The notes: generated from the sequence alone by a model not told the origin. DNA of 64,000 bases from an uncultured Collinsella sp. (GCA_902488525.1 CABTWP010000004.1:1-64000), one strand, 5' to 3'; positions 38,694 to 46,380 are shown, numbered from the stretch's first letter. Translations and numbers: made by a program.

Positions 38694-39410
38694 ATGCTGC
38701 GTGCGATGATTGTGGATGATGAGGCGCCGGCTCGCTCGGAGCTTCGCTTCCTGCTCGAGCAAACGGGCAAGATCGGCACGATCACGGAGGCGTCGAGCGT
38801 CCGCTCCGCCATCGAGATGCTTATGGAAAGTCGCGTGGATGTCGTGTTTCTCGATATCTCGATGCCCGGTGCCTCGGGCCTGCAACTTGCCGAGGCGCTG
38901 CATAAGCTCAAAAATCCGCCGGCGATCGTGTTTGTGACTGCGTATAGTGACCATGCGGTCGAGGCATTCGACGTGGATGCCGTCGATTATCTGATGAAGC
39001 CGGTCGAGGAAGCTCGCTTGGATCGCGCGATCGAGAAGGTCATGCAACGCACCAAGCCGGTTACGGACAGCAAGGTGACCATCGAGCGTATCCCGGTGGA
39101 AAAGGGCGGCCGCAAGGTGCTCATTCCCGTGGACGACATTCGCTTTATCATGGCCAAGGACGATTACTCCTGCATCTATACCGTCGATGATCGCTTTTTG
39201 TCGACGACCTCGCTGGCGCAGTTTGAGGCCAAGCTCTGCGACTTTGGCTTCTTCCGTGTTCACCGCCGCTATATCGTCAACTTGGCGTGCGTCACGGATG
39301 TGGAGACGGTGCCCTCGGGCGCCATCCAGCTGGGCATTACGGGCGTCGACGAACGCGTGCCGGTTTCGCGCCGCCGCGTCGTGCCGCTCAAGAAGGCTCT
39401 GAGTCTCTAG
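38694..39410 (+). CDS. LytTR-family response regulator, system 2
   Basis: Response regulator of 238 residues from the ATG at 38694 (GAAAGG upstream; a TTG seven codons earlier is the alternative). Receiver: AMIVDDEAPARSEL, phospho-acceptor in VVFLDISMPGASG, TAYSDHA and KPVEEA. LytTR domain: DIRFIMAKDDYSCIY, FFRVHRRYIVNLACV and VPVSRRRV. Highly similar to the regulator at 32790-33524, so both systems probably recognise related direct-repeat sites. Confidence 0.95.
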   Translation: MLRAMIVDDEAPARSELRFLLEQTGKIGTITEASSVRSAIEMLMESRVDVVFLDISMPGASGLQLAEALHKLKNPPAIVFVTAYSDHAVEAFDVDAVDYLMKPVEEARLDRAIEKVMQRTKPVTDSKVTIERIPVEKGGRKVLIPVDDIRFIMAKDDYSCIYTVDDRFLSTTSLAQFEAKLCDFGFFRVHRRYIVNLACVTDVETVPSGAIQLGITGVDERVPVSRRRVVPLKKALSL

Positions 39411-39416
39411 CACACT

Positions 39417-39466
39417 GGCCCCGCAGCCCTGTAGACCCATCGTCTGCGGAGCCGTGGGGCCTTTTT
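39417..39466 (+). terminator. Terminator after LytTR system 2
   Basis: GGCCCCGCAG ... CTGCGG ... GGGGCC stem followed by TTTTT, starting seven bases after the stop codon. Confidence 0.85.
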
Positions 39467-39505
39467 GTATGTATCTGCCGAATCGTTTTTTGCGGAAGGG
39501 ATCCC

Positions 39506-39973
39506 ATGAACAGTGCAAGCGCCAAGCGTATCGACATCATCTCGGACACCCACGGCTATCTTTCGCCTGCGCTCCTGGATGAGCTTGAGGGCGCAGACCT
39601 GATTATCCACGCCGGCGACCTCACGTCAGAGATGGACTACGAGCACCTATGCACCATCGCCCCCGTGCGGGCCGTACTGGGCAACAACGATTACTACCGC
39701 GACTACGGCCCCGATGTAGACCGTCTTGCGCTCTTTACCTACGAAGGACTCAAGTTCGCCGTAGCCCACTACCGCGAAGACCTTCCGGTGGGATCCGTAG
39801 ACGTAGCCATCAACGGCCACACCCACGTAACCAAAGAAGCCCAAGTGGGCCGCTGCTTAGTTCTCAACCCGGGCAGCGCCAGCTACCCCAGAGGCACCCG
39901 AGGCCCCACCATGGCCAGAATGCTAGTAAAAGACGGCAAGATCCTAAGCACTAAGTTTATTGACCTAGAGTAA
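39506..39973 (+). CDS. YfcE/MJ0936-family metallophosphoesterase
   Basis: Small phosphodiesterase of 155 residues from the ATG at 39506 (GGAAGGG upstream). Metallophosphatase motifs in order: DIISDTHG, IIHAGDL, VLGNNDY, INGHTHV and LNPGSAS. These supply the two-metal site. Family members hydrolyse model phosphodiesters such as bis-pNPP; the physiological substrate is unknown. The longer in-frame extension upstream runs into the regulator gene and its terminator and is rejected. Confidence 0.93.
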   Translation: MNSASAKRIDIISDTHGYLSPALLDELEGADLIIHAGDLTSEMDYEHLCTIAPVRAVLGNNDYYRDYGPDVDRLALFTYEGLKFAVAHYREDLPVGSVDVAINGHTHVTKEAQVGRCLVLNPGSASYPRGTRGPTMARMLVKDGKILSTKFIDLE

Positions 39974-39982
39974 TCACAACAA

Positions 39983-40014
39983 AAACGGGGGATGCAGATG
40001 CGTCCCCCCGTTTC
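39983..40014 (+). terminator. Terminator after YfcE-family gene
   Basis: AAACGGGGG (39983-39991) pairs with CCCCCGTTT (40005-40013), ten bases after the stop codon. Confidence 0.85.
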
Positions 40015-40132
40015 CATTTGAGCCAAAGGCGGAAGTTCAACAAGATCCATCAGACCAACCCCGCCGAGGAGCATGCGGGCTAGCCGCGCAGCGGCGCACG
40101 CCCGCAAAACTGATTGAACAATGTGACGGCAG

Positions 40133-40275
40133 GGAGGGTCTCCGGGGCTGAGGGCGGGGGTTAAGTTTGTCGCGAGTTCCGCACGCAAAGGAAAGCACTT
40201 AATGTGCTTTCCGTCTTGCGCAGGACTGTAGAGCAGCAAACTCAACCCGCGCCCGCCGGCCCCGGAGACCCTCCC
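40133..40275. repeat. Large nested inverted repeat upstream of tRNA-Asp
   Basis: The arm 40133-40168 (GGAGGGTCTCCGGGGC ... GGGTTAAGTTT) pairs imperfectly with 40237-40275 (AAACTCAACCC ... GGCCCCGGAGACCCTCC). The loop carries a second stem, GGAAAGCAC-TTAAT-GTGCTTTCC (about 40191-40213), inside CGCA(A)G arms. The whole fills most of the 370 bases between the YfcE terminator and the tRNA promoter. No gene is seen there. Confidence 0.82.
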
Positions 40276-40307
40276 GGAGGGACCGAAAAATTTTTTCAAA
40301 AAAGTTG

Positions 40308-40337
40308 TTGCGCGCCGGACAGACTTCTGTGTATACT
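40308..40337 (+). promoter_or_regulatory. Promoter of tRNA-Asp
   Basis: TTGCGC at 40308-40313, an 18-base spacer and TATACT at 40332-40337, 46 bases before the tRNA. A good sigma-70-type promoter. Confidence 0.65.
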
Positions 40338-40383
40338 AATCCCCGCAGCGCACGCGAGCGGAAACAAACGCGAACGTCTGCCT

Positions 40384-40461
<78 letters not shown>

Positions 40462-40472
40462 ACGCAATTAAA

Positions 40473-40497
40473 GCCACGTCTTCGGACGTGGCTTTTT
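40473..40497 (+). terminator. Terminator after tRNA-Asp
   Basis: GCCACGTC-TTCG-GACGTGGC followed by TTTTTG: a perfect 8-base stem with a UUCG tetraloop, 12 bases after the tRNA. Confidence 0.95.
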
Positions 40498-40820
40498 GCG
40501 TTTGATGCACTTTGTTTCGATAGAACGATCGCCCTGGTGCATCTTCGCTCAGAATCCCCGCGCCTTCGGGAACGCAAGTAAAATCTAATAAGTATATCTG
40601 TCTGAACAACAGCTTTGTTGCGCAACACCTGTTCTACGAGACAGGGGGTTAGGTTATACTAAATTGCACTGTGCGCCGCATCTGATGCATTTCGCTCCAA
40701 GCGCGGCACTCAGTGGATATCCGATTTACCATTTGGATGTCCTGGCGGTCATTTAGCGTCTCGACACAAGCTCGGCCCCGGAGCTCGTTCGAGCTGTTCG
40801 TATTCCTTGAAAGGGGAAAA
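40498..40820 (+). other. Upstream region of the Rrf2 regulator gene
   Basis: About 320 bases without a supportable gene. TATACT at 40655-40660 is the best -10 hexamer, with a poor -35 (TTCTAC) 17 bases upstream. It would give a leader of about 155 bases before the Rrf2 start. An earlier TTGTTGCGCAAC palindrome lies at about 40615-40626. If the regulator is autogenous its operator should lie here. Confidence 0.45.
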
Positions 40821-41306
40821 ATGGACATATCGAGGAAGACTGATTACGCCCTTCGCATGCTGGCGATGCTTGCCGAGGATCCGGAGCGTTTGCTTTCTGT
40901 TCGCACCGCTGCCGAAGAGGTCAATGTCCCGTATTCGTTTGCCCGTTCGATCCAGCATGGTTTGGTTCAGGCCGGTATTGTGGAGAGCCTGCGTGGCGTC
41001 CATGGCGGCATGCGTCTTAAGGTCAGCCCCGACGATGTCACCATCCGCCAGGTCGTCGAGGCCGTTCAGGGCCCCATGGTCATGAACGATTGCACCGCGC
41101 CCGATGGCGACTGTGCACGCATGGGCACGTGCTGTTATCATCCCCTGTGGGCCGGAGCTCAAGCGCTGATGCGCGACTACCTCGATTCCGTTTCGCTGGG
41201 CGATATCGTCGCTCACCGCCAGTTCCCGGCCGTCGATTCCAAGTTCGCCGACCGCGATGCATTTCCCGAGTACGCCACCTGTGCGTGCGCTTGCCGGGAG
41301 GAATAG
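40821..41306 (+). CDS. Rrf2-family regulator with cysteine cluster
   Basis: Transcription factor of 161 residues from the ATG at 40821, preceded by AAAGGGG. N-terminal winged HTH (MDISRKTDYALRML ... LRGVHGGMRL). A cysteine group C91, C98, C104, C105 lies in NDCTAPDGDCARMGTCCYH, the position where IscR/NsrR bind an Fe-S cluster. The C-terminus adds CACAC. It is therefore a probable Fe-S-sensing repressor responding to iron, oxygen or nitric oxide. It precedes a MutY-like gene by 21 bases, and rubrerythrin follows, consistent with an oxidative-stress role. Not clearly IscR, since no isc/suf genes are near. Confidence 0.92.
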   Translation: MDISRKTDYALRMLAMLAEDPERLLSVRTAAEEVNVPYSFARSIQHGLVQAGIVESLRGVHGGMRLKVSPDDVTIRQVVEAVQGPMVMNDCTAPDGDCARMGTCCYHPLWAGAQALMRDYLDSVSLGDIVAHRQFPAVDSKFADRDAFPEYATCACACREE

Positions 41307-41327
41307 CGCCGCATAAGGAGCATAGCC

Positions 41328-42233
41328 ATGATTCAGGACCCCTTTCGTTCGATGATTCGTTCGGAAGGGGTCCTGCGTTATCGCGACCTTCCGTGGCGCC
41401 GCACGCGCGACCCGTACATTATTTGGCTTTCCGAGGTTATGCTGCAGCAAACGCAGGTGCCGCGTGTGCAGACGCGTATGCCCGCGTGGCTCGACCGCTT
41501 TCCGACCGTACAGGCACTCGCTCAGGCCGCCCCTTCCGATGTCTTGGATGCGTGGCAGGGGATGGGCTACAATCGCCGCGCCCTGGCACTTCATAGAGCC
41601 GCTCAGTGCGTTATGGAAGACTGGGGTGGGGAGTTTCCACGTGAGACGCGCGATCTGGTCGCCCTGCCTGGCATTGGCCCGGCGACGGCGCAGGGCATCC
41701 GGTCGTTTGCGTTCGATCTACCGGGTGTGTATCTGGAGACCAACGTGCGCACGGTCTTTCTGCATCATTTCTTTCCCGATGTGCCGGCCGTTCCCGATCG
41801 CGAGCTGGTGCCGTTGATTCAGGCCGCCTGTCCGGCGGCTCCCGGTGCGACGGCGGATGAGGTCGCTCCCTTTGCCGTGCCGCTCGACGATGCCGACACA
41901 CCGCGCGCATGGTATTACGCGCTGCTGGATTATGGCGCGTATCTTAAGAAGACGCTGCCCAATCCGTCCAGGCGCTCGGCGAGCTATAGCCGTCAGTCCA
42001 AGTTTGAGGGCTCGCGCCGTCAAAAGCGCGCCCACATCGTGCGCATGCTGCTGGCTGCGCGCGATGGACAGCCGGCGGGCATCACGCTCGCCGAGGCCGT
42101 GGCGGGTGTCAACGAAATGGAGGCGGCAGCAGGCCGCGAGCCGGTCGATCACGATCTTGTCGCAGGCATTTTGGCCGACTTGGAGCGTGAGGGCTTTTGC
42201 CGCGTGGAGGGTGACCGCTGGCTAAGCGTGTAG
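41328..42233 (+). CDS. MutY-like adenine glycosylase without Fe-S cluster
   Basis: HhH-GPD DNA glycosylase of 301 residues, related to A/G-specific adenine glycosylase. The MutY-type catalytic glutamate is present (WLSEVMLQQTQV, E36), and the HhH motif is VALPGIGPATAQGI. The second catalytic position, Asp in classical MutY, is Glu137 here (YLETNVRTVF). The C-terminal four-cysteine [4Fe-4S] loop and the NUDIX-like 8-oxoG recognition domain are both absent. The remainder is NPSRRSASYSRQSKFEGSRRQ and a winged-helix-like tail. This clusterless form is a recognised lineage variant. It probably shares a transcript with the Rrf2 gene. Confidence 0.85.
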   Translation: MIQDPFRSMIRSEGVLRYRDLPWRRTRDPYIIWLSEVMLQQTQVPRVQTRMPAWLDRFPTVQALAQAAPSDVLDAWQGMGYNRRALALHRAAQCVMEDWGGEFPRETRDLVALPGIGPATAQGIRSFAFDLPGVYLETNVRTVFLHHFFPDVPAVPDRELVPLIQAACPAAPGATADEVAPFAVPLDDADTPRAWYYALLDYGAYLKKTLPNPSRRSASYSRQSKFEGSRRQKRAHIVRMLLAARDGQPAGITLAEAVAGVNEMEAAAGREPVDHDLVAGILADLEREGFCRVEGDRWLSV

Positions 42234-42347
42234 CCCACCCGAATCTGAAAAACAGGATTGTAAGGTTTAGATTTTCGACATGAGGGCATCCTAAAGACAA
42301 GGTCGCTCGAAGCCTACGGGCGGCATGTGTTGAAGGGAAGTACACCT

Positions 42348-42887
42348 ATGGATTTTGAGAACTCTCAAACCAAGAAGAACCTCGAGACCGCTTTTGCCGG
42401 TGAGTCCCAGGCGCATACCAAGTATCGCTACTACGCATCTAAGGCCAAGAAGGATGGCTACGTTCAGATCTCGAATATCTTTGCCGAGACCGCAGGCAAC
42501 GAGTCCGAGCACGCCAAGCTGTGGTTTAAGTATCTGCACGACGGCGCCGTTCCCGATACCCTGGACAACTTGCGTGATGCCGCTGCGGGCGAGAACTACG
42601 AGTGGACCACGATGTACGACGAGTTCGCCAAGACCGCCGAGGAGGAGGGCTTTACCGAGATCGCCGCAAAGTTCCGTGGCGTCGGTGCTGTCGAGCAGGC
42701 TCACGAGGAGCGCTACAACAAGCTTGTCGAGCGCATTGAGTCGGGCGAGGTGTTTGAGCGCGAGGGCGTGAAGGTGTGGAAGTGCCTGAACTGCGGGCAC
42801 CTGCACGTTGGCGCCGAGGCGCCCGAGGTGTGCCCGGTTTGTAACCACCCGAAGGCGTACTTTGAGGAGCAGGTGGTGAACTACTAG
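42348..42887 (+). CDS. rbr: Rubrerythrin
   Basis: Peroxide-reducing diiron protein of 179 residues from the ATG at 42348 (GAAGGGAAG upstream). The ferritin-like domain has the ligand motifs NLETAFAGESQAHTKY, AGNESEHAK, EEEGF and VEQAHEERY. The C-terminal rubredoxin domain has CLNCGHLH ... CPVCNHPK. It protects anaerobes from hydrogen peroxide. Normal length; codon bias suggests high expression. Confidence 0.97.
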   Translation: MDFENSQTKKNLETAFAGESQAHTKYRYYASKAKKDGYVQISNIFAETAGNESEHAKLWFKYLHDGAVPDTLDNLRDAAAGENYEWTTMYDEFAKTAEEEGFTEIAAKFRGVGAVEQAHEERYNKLVERIESGEVFEREGVKVWKCLNCGHLHVGAEAPEVCPVCNHPKAYFEEQVVNY

Positions 42888-42907
42888 CGCTTGGCGCAGG
42901 CTGCTGC

Positions 42908-43005
42908 GGGGCGCGGGGCGGGAGGCCGGATTGCCTTCCCTTCCCGCTCACGGCTCCGCAGGGTCGCGTTGAGGGAAGGCAATCCGGCCTCCCGCCCCGC
43001 GCCCC
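42908..43005. repeat. Perfect 34-base inverted repeat downstream of rubrerythrin
   Basis: 42908-42941 and 42972-43005 are exact reverse complements over 34 bases (arm starts GGGGCGCGGGGCGGGAGG). They are separated by a 30-base loop containing TCCCGCTCACGGCTCCGCAG. It would form a very stable hairpin in RNA or a cruciform in DNA. Confidence 0.95.
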
Positions 43006-43055
43006 GGCGTTGGGTCGTCGCGTGCTCGTTACTGAAAAGCTGATTAGAAGTTTGT

Positions 43056-43085
43056 GTGCCGCCCCTTTTGGGCGGCACTTTTTGT
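43056..43085 (+). terminator. Terminator downstream of rubrerythrin
   Basis: GTGCCGCCC-CTTTT-GGGCGGCAC followed by TTTTT: a perfect 9-base stem. It comes after the 34-base inverted repeat, about 170 bases past the rbr stop. The next 250 bases, up to the small membrane-protein gene, show no gene. Confidence 0.95.
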
Positions 43086-43336
43086 GTGGGGTCACTGTCT
43101 CCACAATTTCCGTCAAGCTTTTGGTCAGCTTTTGGTTAGTTGGCGGGCTGGCGGAAGGGCAAAAGATCATTCCATAAAAAAGCTCATAGAAAGTGCTGGT
43201 AGGGGAGTTGTTGAGGTTTTCGACAGCTTTTGTCAACAAGAAACTTTGCGGCTATTGCTACGGATTGCGTTGCCGTGGCCTTGGCGGTGCGGGATGCTGG
43301 GCGTAAGCGTCGAATGCTCCGATTTTGGAGGCCAGC

Positions 43337-43759
43337 ATGGACCTGTTTCTTGAGACTCCGCAGCAACAAGCTGAGCGCATGTTGCGTCAGCAGCAACGGC
43401 TCATGGAGATGCAAATGCAAGGGGTAGCCGCCCAGCCCCCTGCGCAAAATGCCACGCCTGCGGTTTCGCCTGCGGGCGGATCGGCGCCAGAAAACTATTC
43501 CGTACAACAAGATTCATATGCGCAGGAGCTTGCGTTCGACAAGCGCCGCACACGTCACCGCCGCGTGGGCCAGCGCCTGCGCACGTTAGCGATGATCGTG
43601 CTGATCCCGTTGGGACTCGCGGCAATCTTCTTGGCCTCATATGCCCTCACGTGCATTCTCAACGGCGCCTCGCCCAGTGAGGTGCTTCAGCACTTGGCAG
43701 CTCTCGGCCAGCGCCTAGGCGACGTCATAACAACCATCCGCGCCGGCTGGGAGAGTTAG
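43337..43759 (+). CDS. Hypothetical small membrane protein
   Basis: Unrecognised 140-residue protein from the ATG at 43337, preceded by TTGGAGG. A Gln/Met-rich N-terminus (TPQQQAERMLRQQQRLMEMQ), probably helical, is followed by a Pro/Ala-rich stretch. A basic segment (DKRRTRHRRVGQRLR) and one transmembrane helix (about 87-111) come next, and the tail is short. Inside-positive topology predicts a cytoplasmic N-terminus. Function unknown. Confidence 0.65.
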   Translation: MDLFLETPQQQAERMLRQQQRLMEMQMQGVAAQPPAQNATPAVSPAGGSAPENYSVQQDSYAQELAFDKRRTRHRRVGQRLRTLAMIVLIPLGLAAIFLASYALTCILNGASPSEVLQHLAALGQRLGDVITTIRAGWES

Positions 43760-43849
43760 CGTTTGTCACATTAGGACTTCTAGGGTGTAGGGATTATCGC
43801 CACGAGCTGAATTCTTGCATTCTGTAGGTCCTGTCGTGCGACTGAATAG

Positions 43850-43870
43850 TATTATTGAAGATGAATAATA
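43850..43870 (+). promoter_or_regulatory. Inverted-repeat operator candidate before the nucleotidyltransferase pair
   Basis: TATTATT (43850-43856), seven bases, AATAATA (43864-43870): a perfect AT-rich inverted repeat ending 12 bases before the start codon and overlapping the likely promoter/leader. The position suits binding by the HTH protein encoded in the operon. Confidence 0.5.
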
Positions 43871-43882
43871 ATAGGATTTGCT

Positions 43883-44413
43883 ATGTATAAGCAGGATTTA
43901 GAGCAGACTCTTCTGGGCATTGACGAAGAGGCGGAGCTGGAAATAGGTCCAAGAGACGACAGGCCGAGCGTTGTATTGGTGGGAGGAAGCGCTTTCATGC
44001 TAAACGATGTGACGAATCGGTCGGTTACACATGACATTGATGTGTTTGAGACAGACAGGTGCCTCCGCGAGATCATAGCTCGATACCCCGAGGTGAATGG
44101 TATGGCGGTGGCATATTGTAATCAGATGCCATTCAATTACGAAGATCGTTTGATTCCCTTGAAGATTGGGGCGCGTTTTATCAGGTACTTTACGCCATCT
44201 TTGGAGGACCTGGCGGTGATGAAGCTTTATGCCTATCGTCCGAACGACATCGTCGATCTTCATAGTCAGGCATTCGTTGACCGACTTGATTGGGATCTGC
44301 TCGAGCGGCTTATATTCGACGAGGGAGAGGCTCTGGCGTCGTCGCCCTCGGAGCGGAGTTATCAAGAGATGGTCTGCGCATACAGGCAATACAAAAAGGA
44401 GGTGCTCGGTTGA
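43883..44413 (+). CDS. DUF6036-like nucleotidyltransferase
   Basis: Protein of 176 residues with the minimal nucleotidyltransferase signature VLVGGSAFML (34-38 GGSAF) followed by the catalytic THDIDVFE (D51, D53). The later segment SLEDLAVMKLYAYRPNDIVDL is typical of AbiEii/DUF6036-type MNT proteins. It overlaps the next gene by four bases (TTGA). The region is lower in GC than its flanks. Proteins of this kind act as toxins or antitoxins that transfer nucleotides to tRNA or to a partner protein; which applies here is unknown. Confidence 0.8.
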   Translation: MYKQDLEQTLLGIDEEAELEIGPRDDRPSVVLVGGSAFMLNDVTNRSVTHDIDVFETDRCLREIIARYPEVNGMAVAYCNQMPFNYEDRLIPLKIGARFIRYFTPSLEDLAVMKLYAYRPNDIVDLHSQAFVDRLDWDLLERLIFDEGEALASSPSERSYQEMVCAYRQYKKEVLG

Positions 44414-44973
44414 ATCTGACTTTTGAGGGATTTTTGAAAGGCTATTGCCGAGAGCTGTCCGGGCAGCGGTCGCTGAGTTTTAGAAAACTGGTTGAGCAGG
44501 CGACGACGGTTGCGCCGCGCGTGGCGGAGCCTCTGTTTTTGCTCGCTTTGGCGCAGGGCAAAGCCGAATACGTTCTGGGCTTATCCGAGGGCTCGTGGAT
44601 GGAAGAGAGCTATCGAGGTGTTTTGTCTCTGTATGGCCAAGCGGGTAGCCTGGCATCTCTATGCGCCGAGGATAAGCTCCCCAATCGTTACGCCAACGTT
44701 TGGCACGCGTATAGAGGGGTGAAAGAAAAGCCAGCGGCCGACAGAAGGGTGAACGCCCTGATGAGAAAGAGAACACTGGAAGCATTGGAGGAATCGGGTG
44801 TAACGCGCTATGGCATCTGCCGTGCTCTGCACCTGAATAAAGGAAACGTATACGCATACTTGGCCGGCGATGACTCAAAGGTGAGCAGGAAAACGGCGCG
44901 CCGCATTATGGAATATGCGGAGGAGAGGGGCACCCAAGAAGGGGCCGGGCGCCCGGTGCGTGTGGCGGGGTAA
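44410..44973 (+). CDS. HTH-domain partner of the nucleotidyltransferase
   Basis: Protein of 187 residues starting at TTG 44410. This start is supported by a strong SD (AAAAGGAGGTG, seven bases upstream) and by the TTGA overlap with the previous stop; an ATG upstream in this frame lies inside the previous gene. The N-terminal 120 residues are mainly helical with no family I recognise. The C-terminal part (about 130-172) has an XRE-like HTH (GVTRYGICRALHLNKGNVYAYLAGD). It is probably the DNA-binding partner or antitoxin, and the likely autoregulator of the pair. Confidence 0.75.
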   Translation: MNLTFEGFLKGYCRELSGQRSLSFRKLVEQATTVAPRVAEPLFLLALAQGKAEYVLGLSEGSWMEESYRGVLSLYGQAGSLASLCAEDKLPNRYANVWHAYRGVKEKPAADRRVNALMRKRTLEALEESGVTRYGICRALHLNKGNVYAYLAGDDSKVSRKTARRIMEYAEERGTQEGAGRPVRVAG

Positions 44974-45024
44974 GATTGATCGCGGTTTTGATTGGTGATC
45001 GATTGAGCTTGTTGGGCGGAGTCT

Positions 45025-46380
45025 ATGTCTGCTATTGATATTGCGCTTGTTGTGATTGCCTTGGTGGCGGTGGGAGTTGCTGTGGTTTGCGCCCTGCAGC
45101 TTAAAAGCCTTCGTGCCGAGCTGCGGGAGCGCGGCGATAGCGGGGCAGAGATGCTGGCCGCGCTCGAGCAGGCCAATAGCACGCTCGATGCCCTCAACGT
45201 CGCGCTGGCAGAAACCCGCCGCACGGCAAATGCCATCGCGCAGCAGCAGACGACCGACGCCGCCGTGGAGCAGCAACGCTACCTGACCATTGCGCGCGAG
45301 TTCTCGCAGGCTGGCGACCGTATGGATGACCTGCGCCGTGAGACGGCCCAACAGCTCGGCGCCAACCGCGAGGGCATCGAGCACCGCCTGGACAAGGTGC
45401 GCGAGACGGTCGATGCACAGCTGGGCGCCATCCGCAAGGACAACAACGTGCAGCTCGATCAGATGCGCGCGACGGTGGACGAAAAGCTTTCCCGTACGCT
45501 CAACGACCGTCTGTCTGCATCGTTTAAGCAAGTGAGTGACCAGCTCGAGGCCGTGTACAAGGGCCTGGGTGACATGCAGTCTATCGCCACCGGCGTGGGC
45601 GACCTTAAGCGCGTGCTGGGCAATGTGAAGGCACGCGGCATTTTGGGCGAGGTGCAGCTGGGCGCAATCCTGGCGGACATTCTTACGCCCGACCAGTATC
45701 TGGAAAACGTGGCCACCAAGCCTGGCGCCTCGGAGCGTGTTGAGTTTGCCGTCAAGCTGCCGGTAGACGAGGGCGACCCCGTGCTGCTGCCGATTGACTC
45801 CAAATTCCCGGGCGATGCATATGAGCATCTGCTCGACGCCCAGGAGTCGGGCGACGCGGAGGCCGTTGCCGCCGCGCGCAAGACGCTCGATATGATGGTG
45901 AAGCGCGAGGCAAAGGATATTTGTGAGAAGTACCTGAGCGTGCCCGCGACGACCAATTTTGGCATCATGTTCGTGCCGTTTGAGGGCCTGTATGCCGAGG
46001 TCGTCAGTCGCCCCGGGCTTATCGAGACCCTGGGCCGCGACTATCACGTCAACGTTGCCGGTCCCAGCACCATGGCCGCCATCCTCAACAGCCTGCAGAT
46101 GAGCTACCAGACGTTTAGGCTGCAAAAACGCACCGATGACGTGCTGCGCGTGCTTTCCGCCGTCAAGGCCGAGCTGCCGCGCTATCAGGCGGCACTGCGT
46201 CGCGCGCAGCAGCAGATCGAGACCGCGGGCAAGACGGTCGAGGGCATTATCACCACGCGCACCAACGTTATGGAGCGCAAGCTCAAGGACATCGACGCGC
46301 TGGAAGACGCGCGGGAGGCCGACGAGATTTTGGGCTTGGAGTCCGCGGGCCTGCTCGCAGACCAAGAAGGCAAGGACTAG
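45025..46380 (+). CDS. rmuC: DNA recombination protein RmuC
   Basis: RmuC-family protein of 451 residues. An N-terminal transmembrane helix (about 3-22) is followed by a long coiled coil (about 30-180) and the nuclease-like core with ARGILGEVQLGAIL, VEFAVKLP, LPIDSKFPGDAYEHLLDA, FGIMFVPFEGLYAEV and GPSTMAAILNSLQMSYQTF. RmuC limits inversions at short inverted repeats and has a PD-(D/E)XK-related fold. That is of interest in a genome so rich in intergenic palindromes. Confidence 0.95.
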   Translation: MSAIDIALVVIALVAVGVAVVCALQLKSLRAELRERGDSGAEMLAALEQANSTLDALNVALAETRRTANAIAQQQTTDAAVEQQRYLTIAREFSQAGDRMDDLRRETAQQLGANREGIEHRLDKVRETVDAQLGAIRKDNNVQLDQMRATVDEKLSRTLNDRLSASFKQVSDQLEAVYKGLGDMQSIATGVGDLKRVLGNVKARGILGEVQLGAILADILTPDQYLENVATKPGASERVEFAVKLPVDEGDPVLLPIDSKFPGDAYEHLLDAQESGDAEAVAAARKTLDMMVKREAKDICEKYLSVPATTNFGIMFVPFEGLYAEVVSRPGLIETLGRDYHVNVAGPSTMAAILNSLQMSYQTFRLQKRTDDVLRVLSAVKAELPRYQAALRRAQQQIETAGKTVEGIITTRTNVMERKLKDIDALEDAREADEILGLESAGLLADQEGKD

